This document shows positions 15,998 through 24,366 of a stretch of DNA of 39,558 bases, piece by piece. The first letter of the stretch is position 1. Each line of letters begins with the position of its first letter. Origin of the DNA: Eubacterium sp. (GTDB lineage: Bacteria; Bacillota; Clostridia; Lachnospirales; Lachnospiraceae); contig JAILAS010000147.1 of NCBI GenBank assembly GCA_024681495.1, forward strand, positions 1 to 39,558. The letters run 5' to 3'. Position numbers and translations under genes: made by a program. Under the pieces are notes generated by a model, which was not told the DNA's origin, made no database searches, and saw only the letters and a program-made list of their open reading frames with translations.

Positions 15998-16183
15998 ATG
16001 GCCAAATGTGATATTTGCGGAAAAGGCGCGCATTTCGGAATCAAGGTGAGCCACTCTCACAGACGTTCCAATAAGATGTGGCGTTCCAACATCAAGACGG
16101 TTCACGGTGTAGTTAACGGAACCCCCAAGAAGATGCACGTTTGCACTTCCTGCCTTCGCTCCGGCAAAGTAGAAAGAGCATAA
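15998..16183 (+). CDS. rpmB: 50S ribosomal protein L28
   Basis: The 61-aa ribosomal protein begins MAKCDICGKG and keeps the L28 core HSHRRSNKMWRSNI. It is the zinc-ribbon (C+) form, with two CxxC pairs, Cys4/Cys7 and Cys48/Cys51. AAGGAGGT lies 7 nt before the ATG. It is divergent from yloU, the same arrangement as in Bacillus subtilis, and is followed by a strong terminator. Confidence 0.97.
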   Translation: MAKCDICGKGAHFGIKVSHSHRRSNKMWRSNIKTVHGVVNGTPKKMHVCTSCLRSGKVERA

Positions 16184-16198
16184 GAAACGCATATTTAA

Positions 16199-16229
16199 GG
16201 CCGACGCATTTGCGTCGGCCTTTTCTTTT
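16199..16229 (+). terminator. Intrinsic terminator of rpmB (possibly bidirectional)
   Basis: A 10-bp perfect stem GGCCGACGCA/TGCGTCGGCC (16199-16208, 16211-16220) is followed by TTTTCTTTT. On the minus strand the same stem lies right behind the gerW stop, with a weaker TTAAATAT tail, so it probably also ends the zapA-gerW transcript. Confidence 0.92.
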
Positions 16230-16656
16230 ACTCTTCTACCACTTCCACGGACTCGTTAATCATCTCGGAGAGCTTTTCCTTAGCCTCTTCCTTTTCGGGT
16301 CCCTCGGGATATTTATCGCCCTTCACGCTGAAGGCGATCTTATCCACGATATCGGGAACGAAGTCGAGAACCTTCGTGATTCCGTCCTGATTCTTGATGT
16401 TTACGAGCTTAATCTTATCTCCGTTTATGACGAGCACGCAGCTGGGCGTAAGCTTGGCGCCCATTCCGCCGCCACCATTGTTTTTCTGCGGCTGTGAGAA
16501 CGCGCCTGCCGCCACTCCGAACGAAACGTCCACGAGCGGAAGGATGATGGTCTCTCCGATGTGAATGGGATCACCCACCACGGTCTTGGAGTTTATGAAG
16601 CCCTCCATCCCGTTCAAAAGCGTCTCTACCGATGTTTTAAAACTATTGTCTGCCAT
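16228..16656 (-). CDS. GerW/YtfJ family sporulation protein
   Basis: The 142-aa protein matches the GerW (YtfJ) family, linked in Bacillus to spore germination. The conserved pattern GDPIHIGETIILPLVDVSFGVAAG is at residues about 28-51. It is followed by a Gly-rich loop (NNGGGGMGAKLTP) and then VLVINGDKIKLVNIK. The C-terminus is Glu-rich. GGGAGGG stands about 10 nt before the ATG. Many non-sporulating Lachnospiraceae keep this family, so its presence does not prove sporulation. It is next to the DUF2953 gene, the same pairing as ytfI-ytfJ in Bacillus. Confidence 0.88.
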   Translation of the reverse strand: MADNSFKTSVETLLNGMEGFINSKTVVGDPIHIGETIILPLVDVSFGVAAGAFSQPQKNNGGGGMGAKLTPSCVLVINGDKIKLVNIKNQDGITKVLDFVPDIVDKIAFSVKGDKYPEGPEKEEAKEKLSEMINESVEVVEE

Positions 16657-16679
16657 AAAACTTACCCTCCCGGTGTTTA

Positions 16680-17612
16680 TTAGTTACCTCTTATCTGTCC
16701 TATAAAGGCCTTGGTCTTCTTATCGAAAAACAGTCTCAGTGCGAAAACGAGCAGGAAAAACAACATAAAACGTGCCCTGACCCTGATCCACCCCCTGACG
16801 TAAGGTGAATCCTCAATAAAGTCGGGAGCGATGGAAAGTTTCCTCCCGTATGCAAATGGAAACAGGCTGATAACGCCGGTAAGCATGCCCGTAATGTCGG
16901 GCGCACCCGCGCTGTAGCTAAGATCCCCCTGCGCGTCTTTAATCTTAAAGTGCTTAAGCATCTTCCCGAGGCACTTCTTAAAATGAGAAAAAACCTCAGC
17001 AAACTCACTACTGAAAACAGATTTTATCTTATCAAAAATTCCGGACGAAGAGCCCTTTTTGCGGGGCCTCTTCCCCTTCTTATCCCTCTTGTTTTTCTTA
17101 TCCTTTTTCGAGGCTGCGGCCTCCCCCTCAGTCACGTCTTCTGCGAAGAAATCGTCCTTAGCGCTTTCTGCGGCCGGAGAATCAGTCTCCTCGCGGGCGG
17201 AGACGGCGTCTCCATCAGTGTCCGGAGCAGTCGGCTCCTCGTCACGGAGCTCGCCCTCAAAGGCGCCCGCTTCTCCACCGGACAGCTCCTCCGCGCGAGA
17301 ATCGAAACCACCCTCGCGAGCCGGCGCATCTCCCTCGGAATCCTCTCCTTTGGACGAATCACTCTTAATGATATTAATGAAGAATACTCTGAGCCTGTAG
17401 GAAAAACTCTCTCCGTCATAATCGCCGAAAAAGCAGACGAGAGGCCCGAGCCAGCTCACCCTGCCACCGGCGGCCATACCCTCATCATCGTTCTTAAAGT
17501 CAGCCTTAAAGCCAACGGGCCAAAAAAGGACCAGCAAAAGCAATACAAGAACCAGCCCCAGGATAACAAGCAAAACTATCCCGATGATTTTGAGTATAAA
17601 CAAGATTGACAT
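16680..17612 (-). CDS. DUF2953 domain membrane protein (YtfI-like)
   Basis: This 310-aa protein has an N-terminal hydrophobic helix of about 30 residues. A long acidic, Ser/Glu/Asp- and then Lys-rich, low-complexity segment follows (about 90-200), which is probably disordered. The C-terminal DUF2953 region has YSAGAPDITGMLTGVISLFP, and a last hydrophobic stretch is near the end (RFMLFFLLVFALRLFF). The function is unknown. The start is uncertain: ATG at 17612 places the membrane helix at the N-terminus as in relatives but has no clear SD. An in-frame TTG at 17648 has AAGG only 3 nt upstream. It lies between the PBP and gerW genes, so coupling is plausible. Confidence 0.75.
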   Translation of the reverse strand: MSILFILKIIGIVLLVILGLVLVLLLLVLFWPVGFKADFKNDDEGMAAGGRVSWLGPLVCFFGDYDGESFSYRLRVFFINIIKSDSSKGEDSEGDAPAREGGFDSRAEELSGGEAGAFEGELRDEEPTAPDTDGDAVSAREETDSPAAESAKDDFFAEDVTEGEAAASKKDKKNKRDKKGKRPRKKGSSSGIFDKIKSVFSSEFAEVFSHFKKCLGKMLKHFKIKDAQGDLSYSAGAPDITGMLTGVISLFPFAYGRKLSIAPDFIEDSPYVRGWIRVRARFMLFFLLVFALRLFFDKKTKAFIGQIRGN

Positions 17613-17653
17613 ATAGCTAATTATATATTCTAAGAACCCAAGTTGCAACTGCC

Positions 17654-19252
17654 TTACTCAGAAAAATACTCGTCGAAAATCTCCTCTGCGACGGGCACGG
17701 CGTACTTGCTTCCCGAGCCGGAATCCTCGACTATCACGGCGATTGCAAGGTCCTCGTATCCTTCCTTGGACGCGAATCCGACGAACCACGCGTGGGTGGA
17801 ATCGTCGCTGTCCGAATACTCCGCGGAGCCAGTCTTTCCGTATGCCTTATACGACTTGCCGGACAGGTCCGAGCCCGTGCCGTCGGTCACCACCTTGCGC
17901 ATGTACTTCTTTATCGTCTCGGCGTCCTTCTCCGTAAACAGCGAACCGTACTCCTCACTCTCGAACGTCTTTACGTTCACGCCCTCGTCGTTGTCAATGG
18001 ACGAGAGCACGTAAGGGCTCATGAGAACTCCTCCGTTGTCGATGGCACAGGCGACGAGCGCCATGTGGTACGGGGTAACCAGCGTCTCTCCCTGTCCTAT
18101 AGCCGTGTGCATTATCTCATCGTCGGTGGAATCCGAGTCCAGGGCGAAGCTGCTCTTCGAATACGAGAACACGCACGGGAGCGAGCTGTTGAAGAGCGCG
18201 CCCTCCACCAGGTCAGTGAAGTCGGATATGTCCAGCCCCAGCCCGATGGTCGCAAAGGCGCCGTTGCACGACTTGGCGAAGGCCTGCTTGAGCGACAATG
18301 TGCCGTGCACGGAGTTTTTATAGCAGTGAATGGTTATGCTGTCCCCAGCCACGGAACCGTCGCAGACGAACGAGTAGTCCGAGTCGTCGTAATCGTTTTC
18401 CCTGAGGTACTCGAGCGCCGTAAAGATCTTAAACGTGGATCCCGGCGGATACAGGCCCTGAGTGGCCCTGTTGAGCAGCACAGACTCGTCGTCCGAGTCC
18501 TCCACGTAGTCGTCGTAGTTCTCCTCGAGCGTGTTGGGGTCGAACGAGGGCTTCGAGACCATGGCGACAATCTCGCCGGTCGAAGGTCTTATGGCCACCA
18601 CAGCTCCGTCGTAGTCCCCGAGGGCATCGTACGCCGTCTGACACAGCGACGCATCCAGGGTCACAGTGGCGTCATCTCCCTCGTTTTTATTACCGGTAAT
18701 CTCGTTCTTAAGGTACTCCAGTATGAACGAATGCGACCTTAGCATATAGATGTTTGCGAGAGACTCTATGCCGCTAAGGCCCTCGGTCGTATATCCAACC
18801 GCATGTGCCAGCGCCTCTCCGTACGGATAGACCCTCGTCTCATTCCCGTCGGAGTCGGTCTTCGTATAGGCCAGAACCTCCCCGTCCGAGGAGATGATGT
18901 CGCCTCTCACGACCCTCTGCGAGTAAACGTCGGCGCGCTTGTTGTACGCATTGTTTATCACTTCCTCGCTGTCGGCATAGACGAACCAGGAAAAATACCC
19001 TATCATAACCAGGAACAATGCGAGGAAGGCGTAGGTCACTGCAGCAAACTCACGGTTTCTGACCGTCTTCTTAGCTCCCCCTGCTCCGCCCGCGGCGTTC
19101 TTCCTCTTTCTTCTGTCGACCTCGTCCTGTATGAGATCCAGATCGAGAACGGGCTCCTCGTACAGATTGTCCTTCTTAGAGGCGCGAGTTTGCTTTGTCT
19201 CGTTTTGACTGTTTTTTCTGTTCTTTTTGTTCTTTTCGTTCAATATACTCAT
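17654..19252 (-). CDS. Class B penicillin-binding protein (transpeptidase, PbpA/FtsI-like)
   Basis: This 532-aa peptidoglycan DD-transpeptidase has a charged, Lys/Asn-rich cytoplasmic N-terminus (1-66) and a single membrane anchor (about 68-92). A short pedestal domain precedes the transpeptidase domain. The catalytic motifs are complete: STFK (Ser273-Lys276), SCN (329-331) and KTG (474-476). The small pedestal and lack of PASTA repeats resemble the PbpA type that pairs with a neighbouring RodA/FtsW. The ATG at 19252 has AAGGAG 7 nt upstream, so the 77-nt overlap with the preceding FtsW/RodA gene appears real. The adjacent SEDS glycosyltransferase is its expected partner. Whether the pair serves division, elongation or sporulation cannot be decided here. 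Confidence 0.92.
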   Translation of the reverse strand: MSILNEKNKKNRKNSQNETKQTRASKKDNLYEEPVLDLDLIQDEVDRRKRKNAAGGAGGAKKTVRNREFAAVTYAFLALFLVMIGYFSWFVYADSEEVINNAYNKRADVYSQRVVRGDIISSDGEVLAYTKTDSDGNETRVYPYGEALAHAVGYTTEGLSGIESLANIYMLRSHSFILEYLKNEITGNKNEGDDATVTLDASLCQTAYDALGDYDGAVVAIRPSTGEIVAMVSKPSFDPNTLEENYDDYVEDSDDESVLLNRATQGLYPPGSTFKIFTALEYLRENDYDDSDYSFVCDGSVAGDSITIHCYKNSVHGTLSLKQAFAKSCNGAFATIGLGLDISDFTDLVEGALFNSSLPCVFSYSKSSFALDSDSTDDEIMHTAIGQGETLVTPYHMALVACAIDNGGVLMSPYVLSSIDNDEGVNVKTFESEEYGSLFTEKDAETIKKYMRKVVTDGTGSDLSGKSYKAYGKTGSAEYSDSDDSTHAWFVGFASKEGYEDLAIAVIVEDSGSGSKYAVPVAEEIFDEYFSE

Positions 19253-20549
19253 TTTCGGTCTCCTTGAACATGTAAAGCCCCAGGATGAGACTGAATATCA
19301 CAAATGTCGAAAGCAGCGAGCTTCCTCCGTAGCTGACCAGGGGGAGCGTGACTCCGGTGGAAGGAATGAACTTAGTGACTCCTCCAATCATCAAAAACAC
19401 CTGCACGATGTAGGTCACGCCGAGCCCGAGCGCCACGAGCTTATAAAACTTGGTCCTTATCTGCATCGCAATGTTCAAAAACAGGAAGAAGCATCCCACG
19501 CAGACGATAATGAGGCAGATGGCGAATATGCATCCGAGCTCCTCCGCAATGGCCGAGAATATAAAATCTTCCTCCACTACGGGAACGGACTCCGGATAGC
19601 CCAGGTAGAGTCCGGACCCAAACCATCCGCCGGAACCAATGGCGAACAGGGACTGTGAAACCTGGTAGCCCGCACCGTCGATCACGGCGAAGGGATCCTT
19701 CCAGGCTATAACCCTGGTCCGAACGTGCGAGAACAGGAAGTACGAAGCCACCGCTCCCACGCCTCCCGCGCCGAATCCGGCGAGCAGGTAGAGTACGTTG
19801 TGGGAAGCCACGTACAGCACGACCAGGTAGACCACGAAAAAGATGAGCGCAGCTCCGAGATCCTTGGACGCCACGAGCACGAGAACGTGAGCCGCGGCCA
19901 CAAATGACACCTTCACCACGTTCTTAAACGAGGTGTCGGTCTTAAGCGCGCTGGCCAGGTAGAACACGAATACAATCTTGACGAACTCCGACAGCTGAAC
20001 CGAAAACCCGCCCAGTGAAATGCTGAGCTTGGCCCCATAACTCACAGCGCCCAAAACGGCCACGACGCACAGCGCCAGTATGCCGCCGGCCGCATACAGT
20101 ATCCTGAACCTGTCGAAGACGGTGACCTTCTTTATAATCACCGGGATAAATATGGTTATTACCGTGGAAAGCGCGGCGACCGCCAATTGCTTAACCGCCA
20201 GTGAAAAGTCGAGCCTCACCAGCATGATAAATCCGATGGAAAGCAGCATACACATGTGGTTTATTACCACTTTCGGCGCGTCCTCGTAGAAAATCCAGTA
20301 GTTGACGAGGATAAACACAAACAGCGCCTCTTGCGCCAGAAAGAAAAACAACACCGAGACATCCTGCGTGTAGACAAATGCGTCGATTGCCCCCATCACC
20401 TGGATGAAGAAGATTATGTAGCGCTGCACAATCGCGGTGTGATTTCTCTCCATAGGATCCTTCTTCAACGCGAAAAAGCTAAGGAGCGTATACACCGCAA
20501 ACAATATGATCATCAGATATTTGGAAACTTCCAAAATGATAGTTACCAT
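19176..20549 (-). CDS. FtsW/RodA/SpoVE family SEDS peptidoglycan glycosyltransferase
   Basis: This 457-aa polytopic membrane protein has about 12 or more hydrophobic helices. SEDS proteins polymerise lipid II into glycan strands together with a class B PBP. The family signatures are visible in SLGGFSVQLSEFVKI (about residue 185), the extracellular loop with GSGGWFGSGLYLG, and the C-terminal FIPSTGVTLPLVSYGGSSLLSTF. The additional N-terminal helices make it longer than B. subtilis FtsW. The C-terminal 25 residues (Lys/Glu/Gln-rich) are encoded by the same DNA as the start of the PBP gene in another frame. The gene begins directly after the U32 gene's upstream neighbour region and precedes the PBP gene in the operon. 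Confidence 0.92.
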   Translation of the reverse strand: MVTIILEVSKYLMIILFAVYTLLSFFALKKDPMERNHTAIVQRYIIFFIQVMGAIDAFVYTQDVSVLFFFLAQEALFVFILVNYWIFYEDAPKVVINHMCMLLSIGFIMLVRLDFSLAVKQLAVAALSTVITIFIPVIIKKVTVFDRFRILYAAGGILALCVVAVLGAVSYGAKLSISLGGFSVQLSEFVKIVFVFYLASALKTDTSFKNVVKVSFVAAAHVLVLVASKDLGAALIFFVVYLVVLYVASHNVLYLLAGFGAGGVGAVASYFLFSHVRTRVIAWKDPFAVIDGAGYQVSQSLFAIGSGGWFGSGLYLGYPESVPVVEEDFIFSAIAEELGCIFAICLIIVCVGCFFLFLNIAMQIRTKFYKLVALGLGVTYIVQVFLMIGGVTKFIPSTGVTLPLVSYGGSSLLSTFVIFSLILGLYMFKETENEYIERKEQKEQKKQSKRDKANSRL

Positions 20550-22715
20550 CTAGTCAATACCCTTCATAAAATGTCCGTATGTAAATTCTCCGGATATCCC
20601 GACTTCGTTCCCGAGGACGAAGGCCTCGTGGTACATCCCGAGAATCTCAGCCATCTCCTCCCCGCTCTCGAAGGTAAAGTCCATCCTGAGCCCGTAGGGA
20701 CGTAGTCCCAGTACCTTATCGCTCTTACCAAATAGCATGGTCGGAACGCTGTTATATATCCTGTTCACACATATGTCGCAGTTTCTGAGGACCCTGAAGT
20801 CCTTCTTAAACCTGTCGGTGAGCGTAACCTCTCCGGCACTGCCCTTCATGCAGCGCCCCTCGGAATTACGCCTCACGCACTGCGCCGAGGTCATAAGCGG
20901 GCAATATCCATACACCGTAACCAGCGCATCGCCCATACCCCTGCGGGAGAGCTCTCTGCCCGTGAGCTCGTAGGGCGCAGTACAGACCTCGACCCCCAGG
21001 TCGTGATAGAACCCGGACGACTCGCCGTTCCAAGAGTAGAGCCCCGCGTCGGCGACAATGCGGGGACCGCCCGGTTTATCGAACTCCCGGATAAGCCCCA
21101 GCTGGTCGAACGCCCTGAGAACGACATAGTCGAACCCGCCCTCCATTATATCACTTATCACGGAGCCATATCCTTCCGCCACATCCTGCCTGAACACGAC
21201 GGGCAGCATGTATGCGCTCCTCTTGCCGGCGCGGCGTATGTCCTCCGCATGCTTTCCAAGATTAAATCCGAATCCGTGACAGTCGAGCGCAATCACGTCG
21301 ACGTCGGAATTGCCGAGCGCCACGCCCAGCTGATCGAAGCTCCTCACGCTAACCCACAGCCCCGTATCACCCGAGGCATCCGGAACGCGGGCCAACCTCT
21401 CTTTTGCCCTCACCGCATCGTCCCGTCTGAACGGACGGAGCATCTTATCGCTGAGCGCTTCGCAGGCCTCTCTTCTGACCGCGTTAAGCTCCCCTACGCG
21501 GACGAAGCTGTGATCGTCAGCCGAGACCCTCACATCGCCAGGACAAAAGCACGTATTGCCAAGCTTCTTAAGCTTATCCGAAATGTTTTCTGCGGTGACA
21601 GGCGCCTTGACGGCCTCCGTCACCTCTCCGGTCTCAAGAGTCACGGAATGCTCGCCGCACCGGTACGTCACCCTTCCGGGCGCGCCCTTCCTGAACTCTC
21701 CCTCTATATCCACCGGAAGCTTAAGGCTCTCCTCCGACGCATCGAATATGAAGTCCGTTTCCTCCACCGTATGGGACGGCGAGTCGAACGACACCATGCC
21801 GCCCGGCGACGCGTCGAAATACCCGTTGGTAAATCCGGACCTGTCTCCGAACGACCTGAGCACCCGCGTGAGCTCGTCGGCATCGATGCCGCCGCCCGAG
21901 GCGATCATATCGAGGGCCTCTCTGTAGACGCGGGTCACATTGGCGGCGTAGGCGCCCTTTTTCACGCGCCCCTCTATCTTAAGAGTGTCCACGCCTATGT
22001 CGCAGAGCTCCTCCAGCGACGCTATGCCGCACAGGTCCTTAAGGCTGAGAGGGTATCCGCCGGCAATGCGGTCCCCCTCCACAGCAGCCTCGAAAGGAAG
22101 CCTGCAGGTGCCCGCGCAACGTCCTCTGTTGCCGGAGCGCCCGCCTATCATCGAGCTCATCAGGCACTGCCCCGAGAAGGAATAACAAAGCGCGCCGTGG
22201 ATGAAGCACTCAAGTTTTATGTCAACCTCGTCGCGTATCCTGCGGATCTCGTCCAGGCTAAGCTCCCTGGGCAAAACCACCTGCTCGAAGCCGAGCTCCT
22301 CCAAAAGACGCGCCCCGGTCGAGCTGTACACGCTCATCTGCGTACTGCCGTGGATGGGAAGCTTGGGGAAGCACCTCTTCATGAGACGCACAGCTCCCAC
22401 GTCCTGAACGATGCAGCCGTCCAGTCCGCGTTCGTACAAAGGGGCGAGAAACTCCATCACACGCCCGAGCTCCTCTTCCTTGAACAACGTGTTCACCGTC
22501 AAATAGAACCTTTTTCCGAGCACATGGCAAAGGTCTATGGCATCGAGCAGCTCGTCATCGGTGAAATTGGTCGCGAAGGACCTGGCGCCGAATTGCTCCC
22601 CGGCCCCGTAAACGCAGTCCGCCCCCGCCATCAGACAGGACTTCATGACCTCGAATGACCCGGCAGGCGAAAGAAGCTCGGGTATTTTTGATTTCACATT
22701 TTTTCTGTCATCCAT
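20550..22715 (-). CDS. U32 family protein, RlhA-like (23S rRNA hydroxylation factor family)
   Basis: This 721-aa U32 family protein has the N-terminal ELLSPAGSFEVMKSCLMAGAD barrel start and the conserved Cys/His cluster ECFIHGALCYSFSGQC...RGRCAGTCR (about residues 168-207). A DUF3656-like middle and a second U32-like half follow, with further Cys (CPLMTSAQC, NCDIC). This length and layout match RlhA, needed for hydroxylation of C2501 in E. coli 23S rRNA, rather than the shorter TrhP. The old peptidase label for the family is doubtful. The Cys cluster is a likely [4Fe-4S] site. The ATG at 22715 has no SD and lies 2 nt from the end of a terminator U-tract. A GTG eight codons in is an alternative start. 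Confidence 0.87.
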   Translation of the reverse strand: MDDRKNVKSKIPELLSPAGSFEVMKSCLMAGADCVYGAGEQFGARSFATNFTDDELLDAIDLCHVLGKRFYLTVNTLFKEEELGRVMEFLAPLYERGLDGCIVQDVGAVRLMKRCFPKLPIHGSTQMSVYSSTGARLLEELGFEQVVLPRELSLDEIRRIRDEVDIKLECFIHGALCYSFSGQCLMSSMIGGRSGNRGRCAGTCRLPFEAAVEGDRIAGGYPLSLKDLCGIASLEELCDIGVDTLKIEGRVKKGAYAANVTRVYREALDMIASGGGIDADELTRVLRSFGDRSGFTNGYFDASPGGMVSFDSPSHTVEETDFIFDASEESLKLPVDIEGEFRKGAPGRVTYRCGEHSVTLETGEVTEAVKAPVTAENISDKLKKLGNTCFCPGDVRVSADDHSFVRVGELNAVRREACEALSDKMLRPFRRDDAVRAKERLARVPDASGDTGLWVSVRSFDQLGVALGNSDVDVIALDCHGFGFNLGKHAEDIRRAGKRSAYMLPVVFRQDVAEGYGSVISDIMEGGFDYVVLRAFDQLGLIREFDKPGGPRIVADAGLYSWNGESSGFYHDLGVEVCTAPYELTGRELSRRGMGDALVTVYGYCPLMTSAQCVRRNSEGRCMKGSAGEVTLTDRFKKDFRVLRNCDICVNRIYNSVPTMLFGKSDKVLGLRPYGLRMDFTFESGEEMAEILGMYHEAFVLGNEVGISGEFTYGHFMKGID

Positions 22716-22716
22716 A

Positions 22717-22750
22717 AGCAAAAAGATGAGGCGCTTAGCGACGCCTCATC
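22717..22750 (-). terminator. Intrinsic terminator between zapA and the U32 gene
   Basis: The minus strand has a 9-bp perfect stem GATGAGGCG/CGCCTCATC (22742-22750, 22725-22733) with an 8-nt loop, followed by TTTTTGCTT. It is positioned directly after zapA and almost touching the U32 start codon, so it must attenuate rather than completely separate the two genes unless a promoter lies inside zapA. Confidence 0.85.
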
Positions 22751-22764
22751 CCCATCCTGAATTT

Positions 22765-23229
22765 CTATTTTTTCTTACCCTTCTTAGAACCCGACGAGGA
22801 ACCGGAATCTTCGTCTTTACCGGAGGCATTAGCGCTCTCCACTCTCTCGAGGAGTCTGGCGTTTTCTATGGTAAGCTCTTTATTATCTTCCTGAAGGCGG
22901 GCAATGGTCTTCTCAAGGCTCTCCGTCTTCATCTGAATGGTAACCATGTCATGGCGAAGGTCGTAGAGCTCCTTCTCCTTCTCCTGAAGGTCCACGTCGA
23001 GGTTATCGGCGGTCTTCTTCGTCTTGAAATAGCTGTCGGCAAGGTTGAGCTCAATGAGCACGGCCTTCATGTCCGCCGGCATCCGCCTGTTCGCCTCAAC
23101 CTCATCAAGCTCCGAAATCTTGGAATTAATGAAGGATGCGACTCTCTGAAGATATTCCTCACTCTCGAAACCGGCAAGCTCGTAGATCTTACCGCCTATA
23201 AGTACTTCAACACTGGTCTTATTCGACAT
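22765..23229 (-). CDS. zapA: Cell division protein ZapA
   Basis: ZapA binds and bundles FtsZ filaments at the Z ring. The 154-aa protein has the ZapA globular domain in residues about 5-70, with VEVLIGGKIYELAGFESEEYLQRVA and the following INSKISEL helix. A long coiled coil follows (about 75-135). The tail is Ser/Gly/Lys-rich. It is longer than the 85-aa Bacillus ZapA; the extended coiled coil is common in Clostridia. GGAGGG stands 7 nt before the ATG and is part of a potential hairpin switch. It is the first gene of the envelope-growth cluster. Confidence 0.92.
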   Translation of the reverse strand: MSNKTSVEVLIGGKIYELAGFESEEYLQRVASFINSKISELDEVEANRRMPADMKAVLIELNLADSYFKTKKTADNLDVDLQEKEKELYDLRHDMVTIQMKTESLEKTIARLQEDNKELTIENARLLERVESANASGKDEDSGSSSGSKKGKKK

Positions 23230-23233
23230 TGCC

Positions 23234-23256
23234 GTCCCTCCGGGACAATCGTCCCG
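23234..23256 (-). promoter_or_regulatory. Two mutually exclusive hairpins at the zapA ribosome binding site
   Basis: On the minus transcript the segment GTCCC can pair upstream (CGGGAC-GATT-GTCCCG, 6 bp, 23241-23256). It can instead pair downstream (GTCCC-GGA-GGGAC, 5 bp, 23234-23246), and that second hairpin contains the GGAGGG Shine-Dalgarno. The first leaves the ribosome binding site mostly free and the second buries it. This is the geometry of a small translational switch or thermosensor, but it has not been tested. Confidence 0.45.
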
Positions 23257-23283
23257 ATAAACTAACTAAAACGCTACCTTACA

Positions 23284-23313
23284 ACTATACCACAAAGGCA
23301 GGGCCTATCTCAA
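23284..23313 (-). promoter_or_regulatory. Promoter of the zapA cluster
   Basis: The minus strand has TTGAGA (23308-23313), an 18-nt spacer and TATAGT (23284-23289). The -10 is preceded by TGG, an extended -10. The leader is about 45 nt. Confidence 0.65.
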
Positions 23314-23342
23314 CACTTAAAACTATCTATACTCCCCGTTTT

Positions 23343-24347
23343 TCAAGATTCGCGGGGCTTTTCCAAACCAAAATGCTCGTAGGCCGCGTCTCCCACTACG
23401 CGTCCTCTCGGTGTCCTCTTCAGGAAGCCGTTCTGAAGGAGATACGGCTCGTAAACATCCTCTATGGTGCCGGCATCCTCCCCTATGGAGGCGCCCACCG
23501 CCTCGAGACCCACGGGGCCTCCGGAGAACTGTTCAATCATGCACATGAGGAGCTTACGGTCATTCGCGTCGAGCCCCATCTTGTCCACTCCCAGGATATC
23601 GAGCGCCGTATTCGCCACCTCCTCGGTGATAACGCCGTCGTAGCGAACCTGCGCAAAGTCTCGTACTCTCTTAAGGAGCCTGTTCGCAAGTCTGGGCGTG
23701 CCCCTCGAACGAAGGGCCATGTGCCTGGCGCCTGCGGGGTCTATCTCCACCCCGAGCTTGGCGGCCGAAGTAGTGATTATGGACTCCAGCTCTTCGGGGG
23801 TGTAGTACTCCAGGTGGCTGACCACGCCGAAGCGATCCCTGAGCGGCGCGGAGAGTAGCCCCGCCCTGGTGGTAGCCCCAACCAGCGTGAATCCCGGAAG
23901 GTCGAGCCTGATCGAACGGGCCGACGTACCCTTGCCTATCATGATGTCGATGGAGTAGTCCTCCATCGCCGGGTACAGCACCTCCTCCACCTGGCGGTTA
24001 AGCCTGTGGATCTCGTCGATGAAGAGGACGTCGTTTTCTTTTAGATTGTTCAATATGGAGGCGAGCTCGCCGGGGCGCATGATGGCCGGTCCGCTGGTGA
24101 CCTTGATATTGACGCCCAGCTCGTTGGCGATTATGCCGGCCAGGGTGGTCTTCCCCAGTCCCGGAGGCCCGTACAAAAGCACGTGATCGAGGGGCTCCTT
24201 CCTCTTGACGGCGGCCTCGATGTACACCTTCATGTTGTCCTTGACCTTCCTCTGTCCAATGTAATCGTCCAGAGACTTCGGGCGTAACGAGGTCTCAATG
24301 GCCTCGTCCTCTTCCACGGCCTTGGTTGTTATAATGCGTCTTTCCAT
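23343..24347 (-). CDS. ruvB: Holliday junction branch migration ATPase RuvB
   Basis: The 334-aa AAA+ motor drives Holliday junction branch migration with RuvA. The start is MERRIITTKAVEEDE (ATG 24347), with AAAGGA 5 nt upstream; the longer frame adds an Arg-rich segment that overlaps the ruvA stop. Motifs are SLDDYIGQ, Walker A GPPGLGKTT, Walker B LFIDEIHRL, sensor 1 (LVGATTRAGLLS) and the C-terminal winged helix with TPRGRVVG. It is 19 nt after ruvA and apparently the last gene of the long rnf-ruv unit. A CCCCG/CGGGG hairpin spans the end but has no U-tract. Confidence 0.97.
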   Translation of the reverse strand: MERRIITTKAVEEDEAIETSLRPKSLDDYIGQRKVKDNMKVYIEAAVKRKEPLDHVLLYGPPGLGKTTLAGIIANELGVNIKVTSGPAIMRPGELASILNNLKENDVLFIDEIHRLNRQVEEVLYPAMEDYSIDIMIGKGTSARSIRLDLPGFTLVGATTRAGLLSAPLRDRFGVVSHLEYYTPEELESIITTSAAKLGVEIDPAGARHMALRSRGTPRLANRLLKRVRDFAQVRYDGVITEEVANTALDILGVDKMGLDANDRKLLMCMIEQFSGGPVGLEAVGASIGEDAGTIEDVYEPYLLQNGFLKRTPRGRVVGDAAYEHFGLEKPRES

Positions 24348-24366
24348 GGATTTCCTTTCATACTCC

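Noticed and set aside
21003..22658. Plus-strand open frame of 551 codons opposite the U32 gene
   Set aside because: Antisense shadow of a conserved Cys-rich U32 protein; the translated product is Arg/His-rich without domains.
23320..23360. CCCCG/CGGGG hairpin at the ruvB end as an intrinsic terminator
   Set aside because: The stem is only 5 bp with a long loop, and AGTATAG follows instead of a U-tract.
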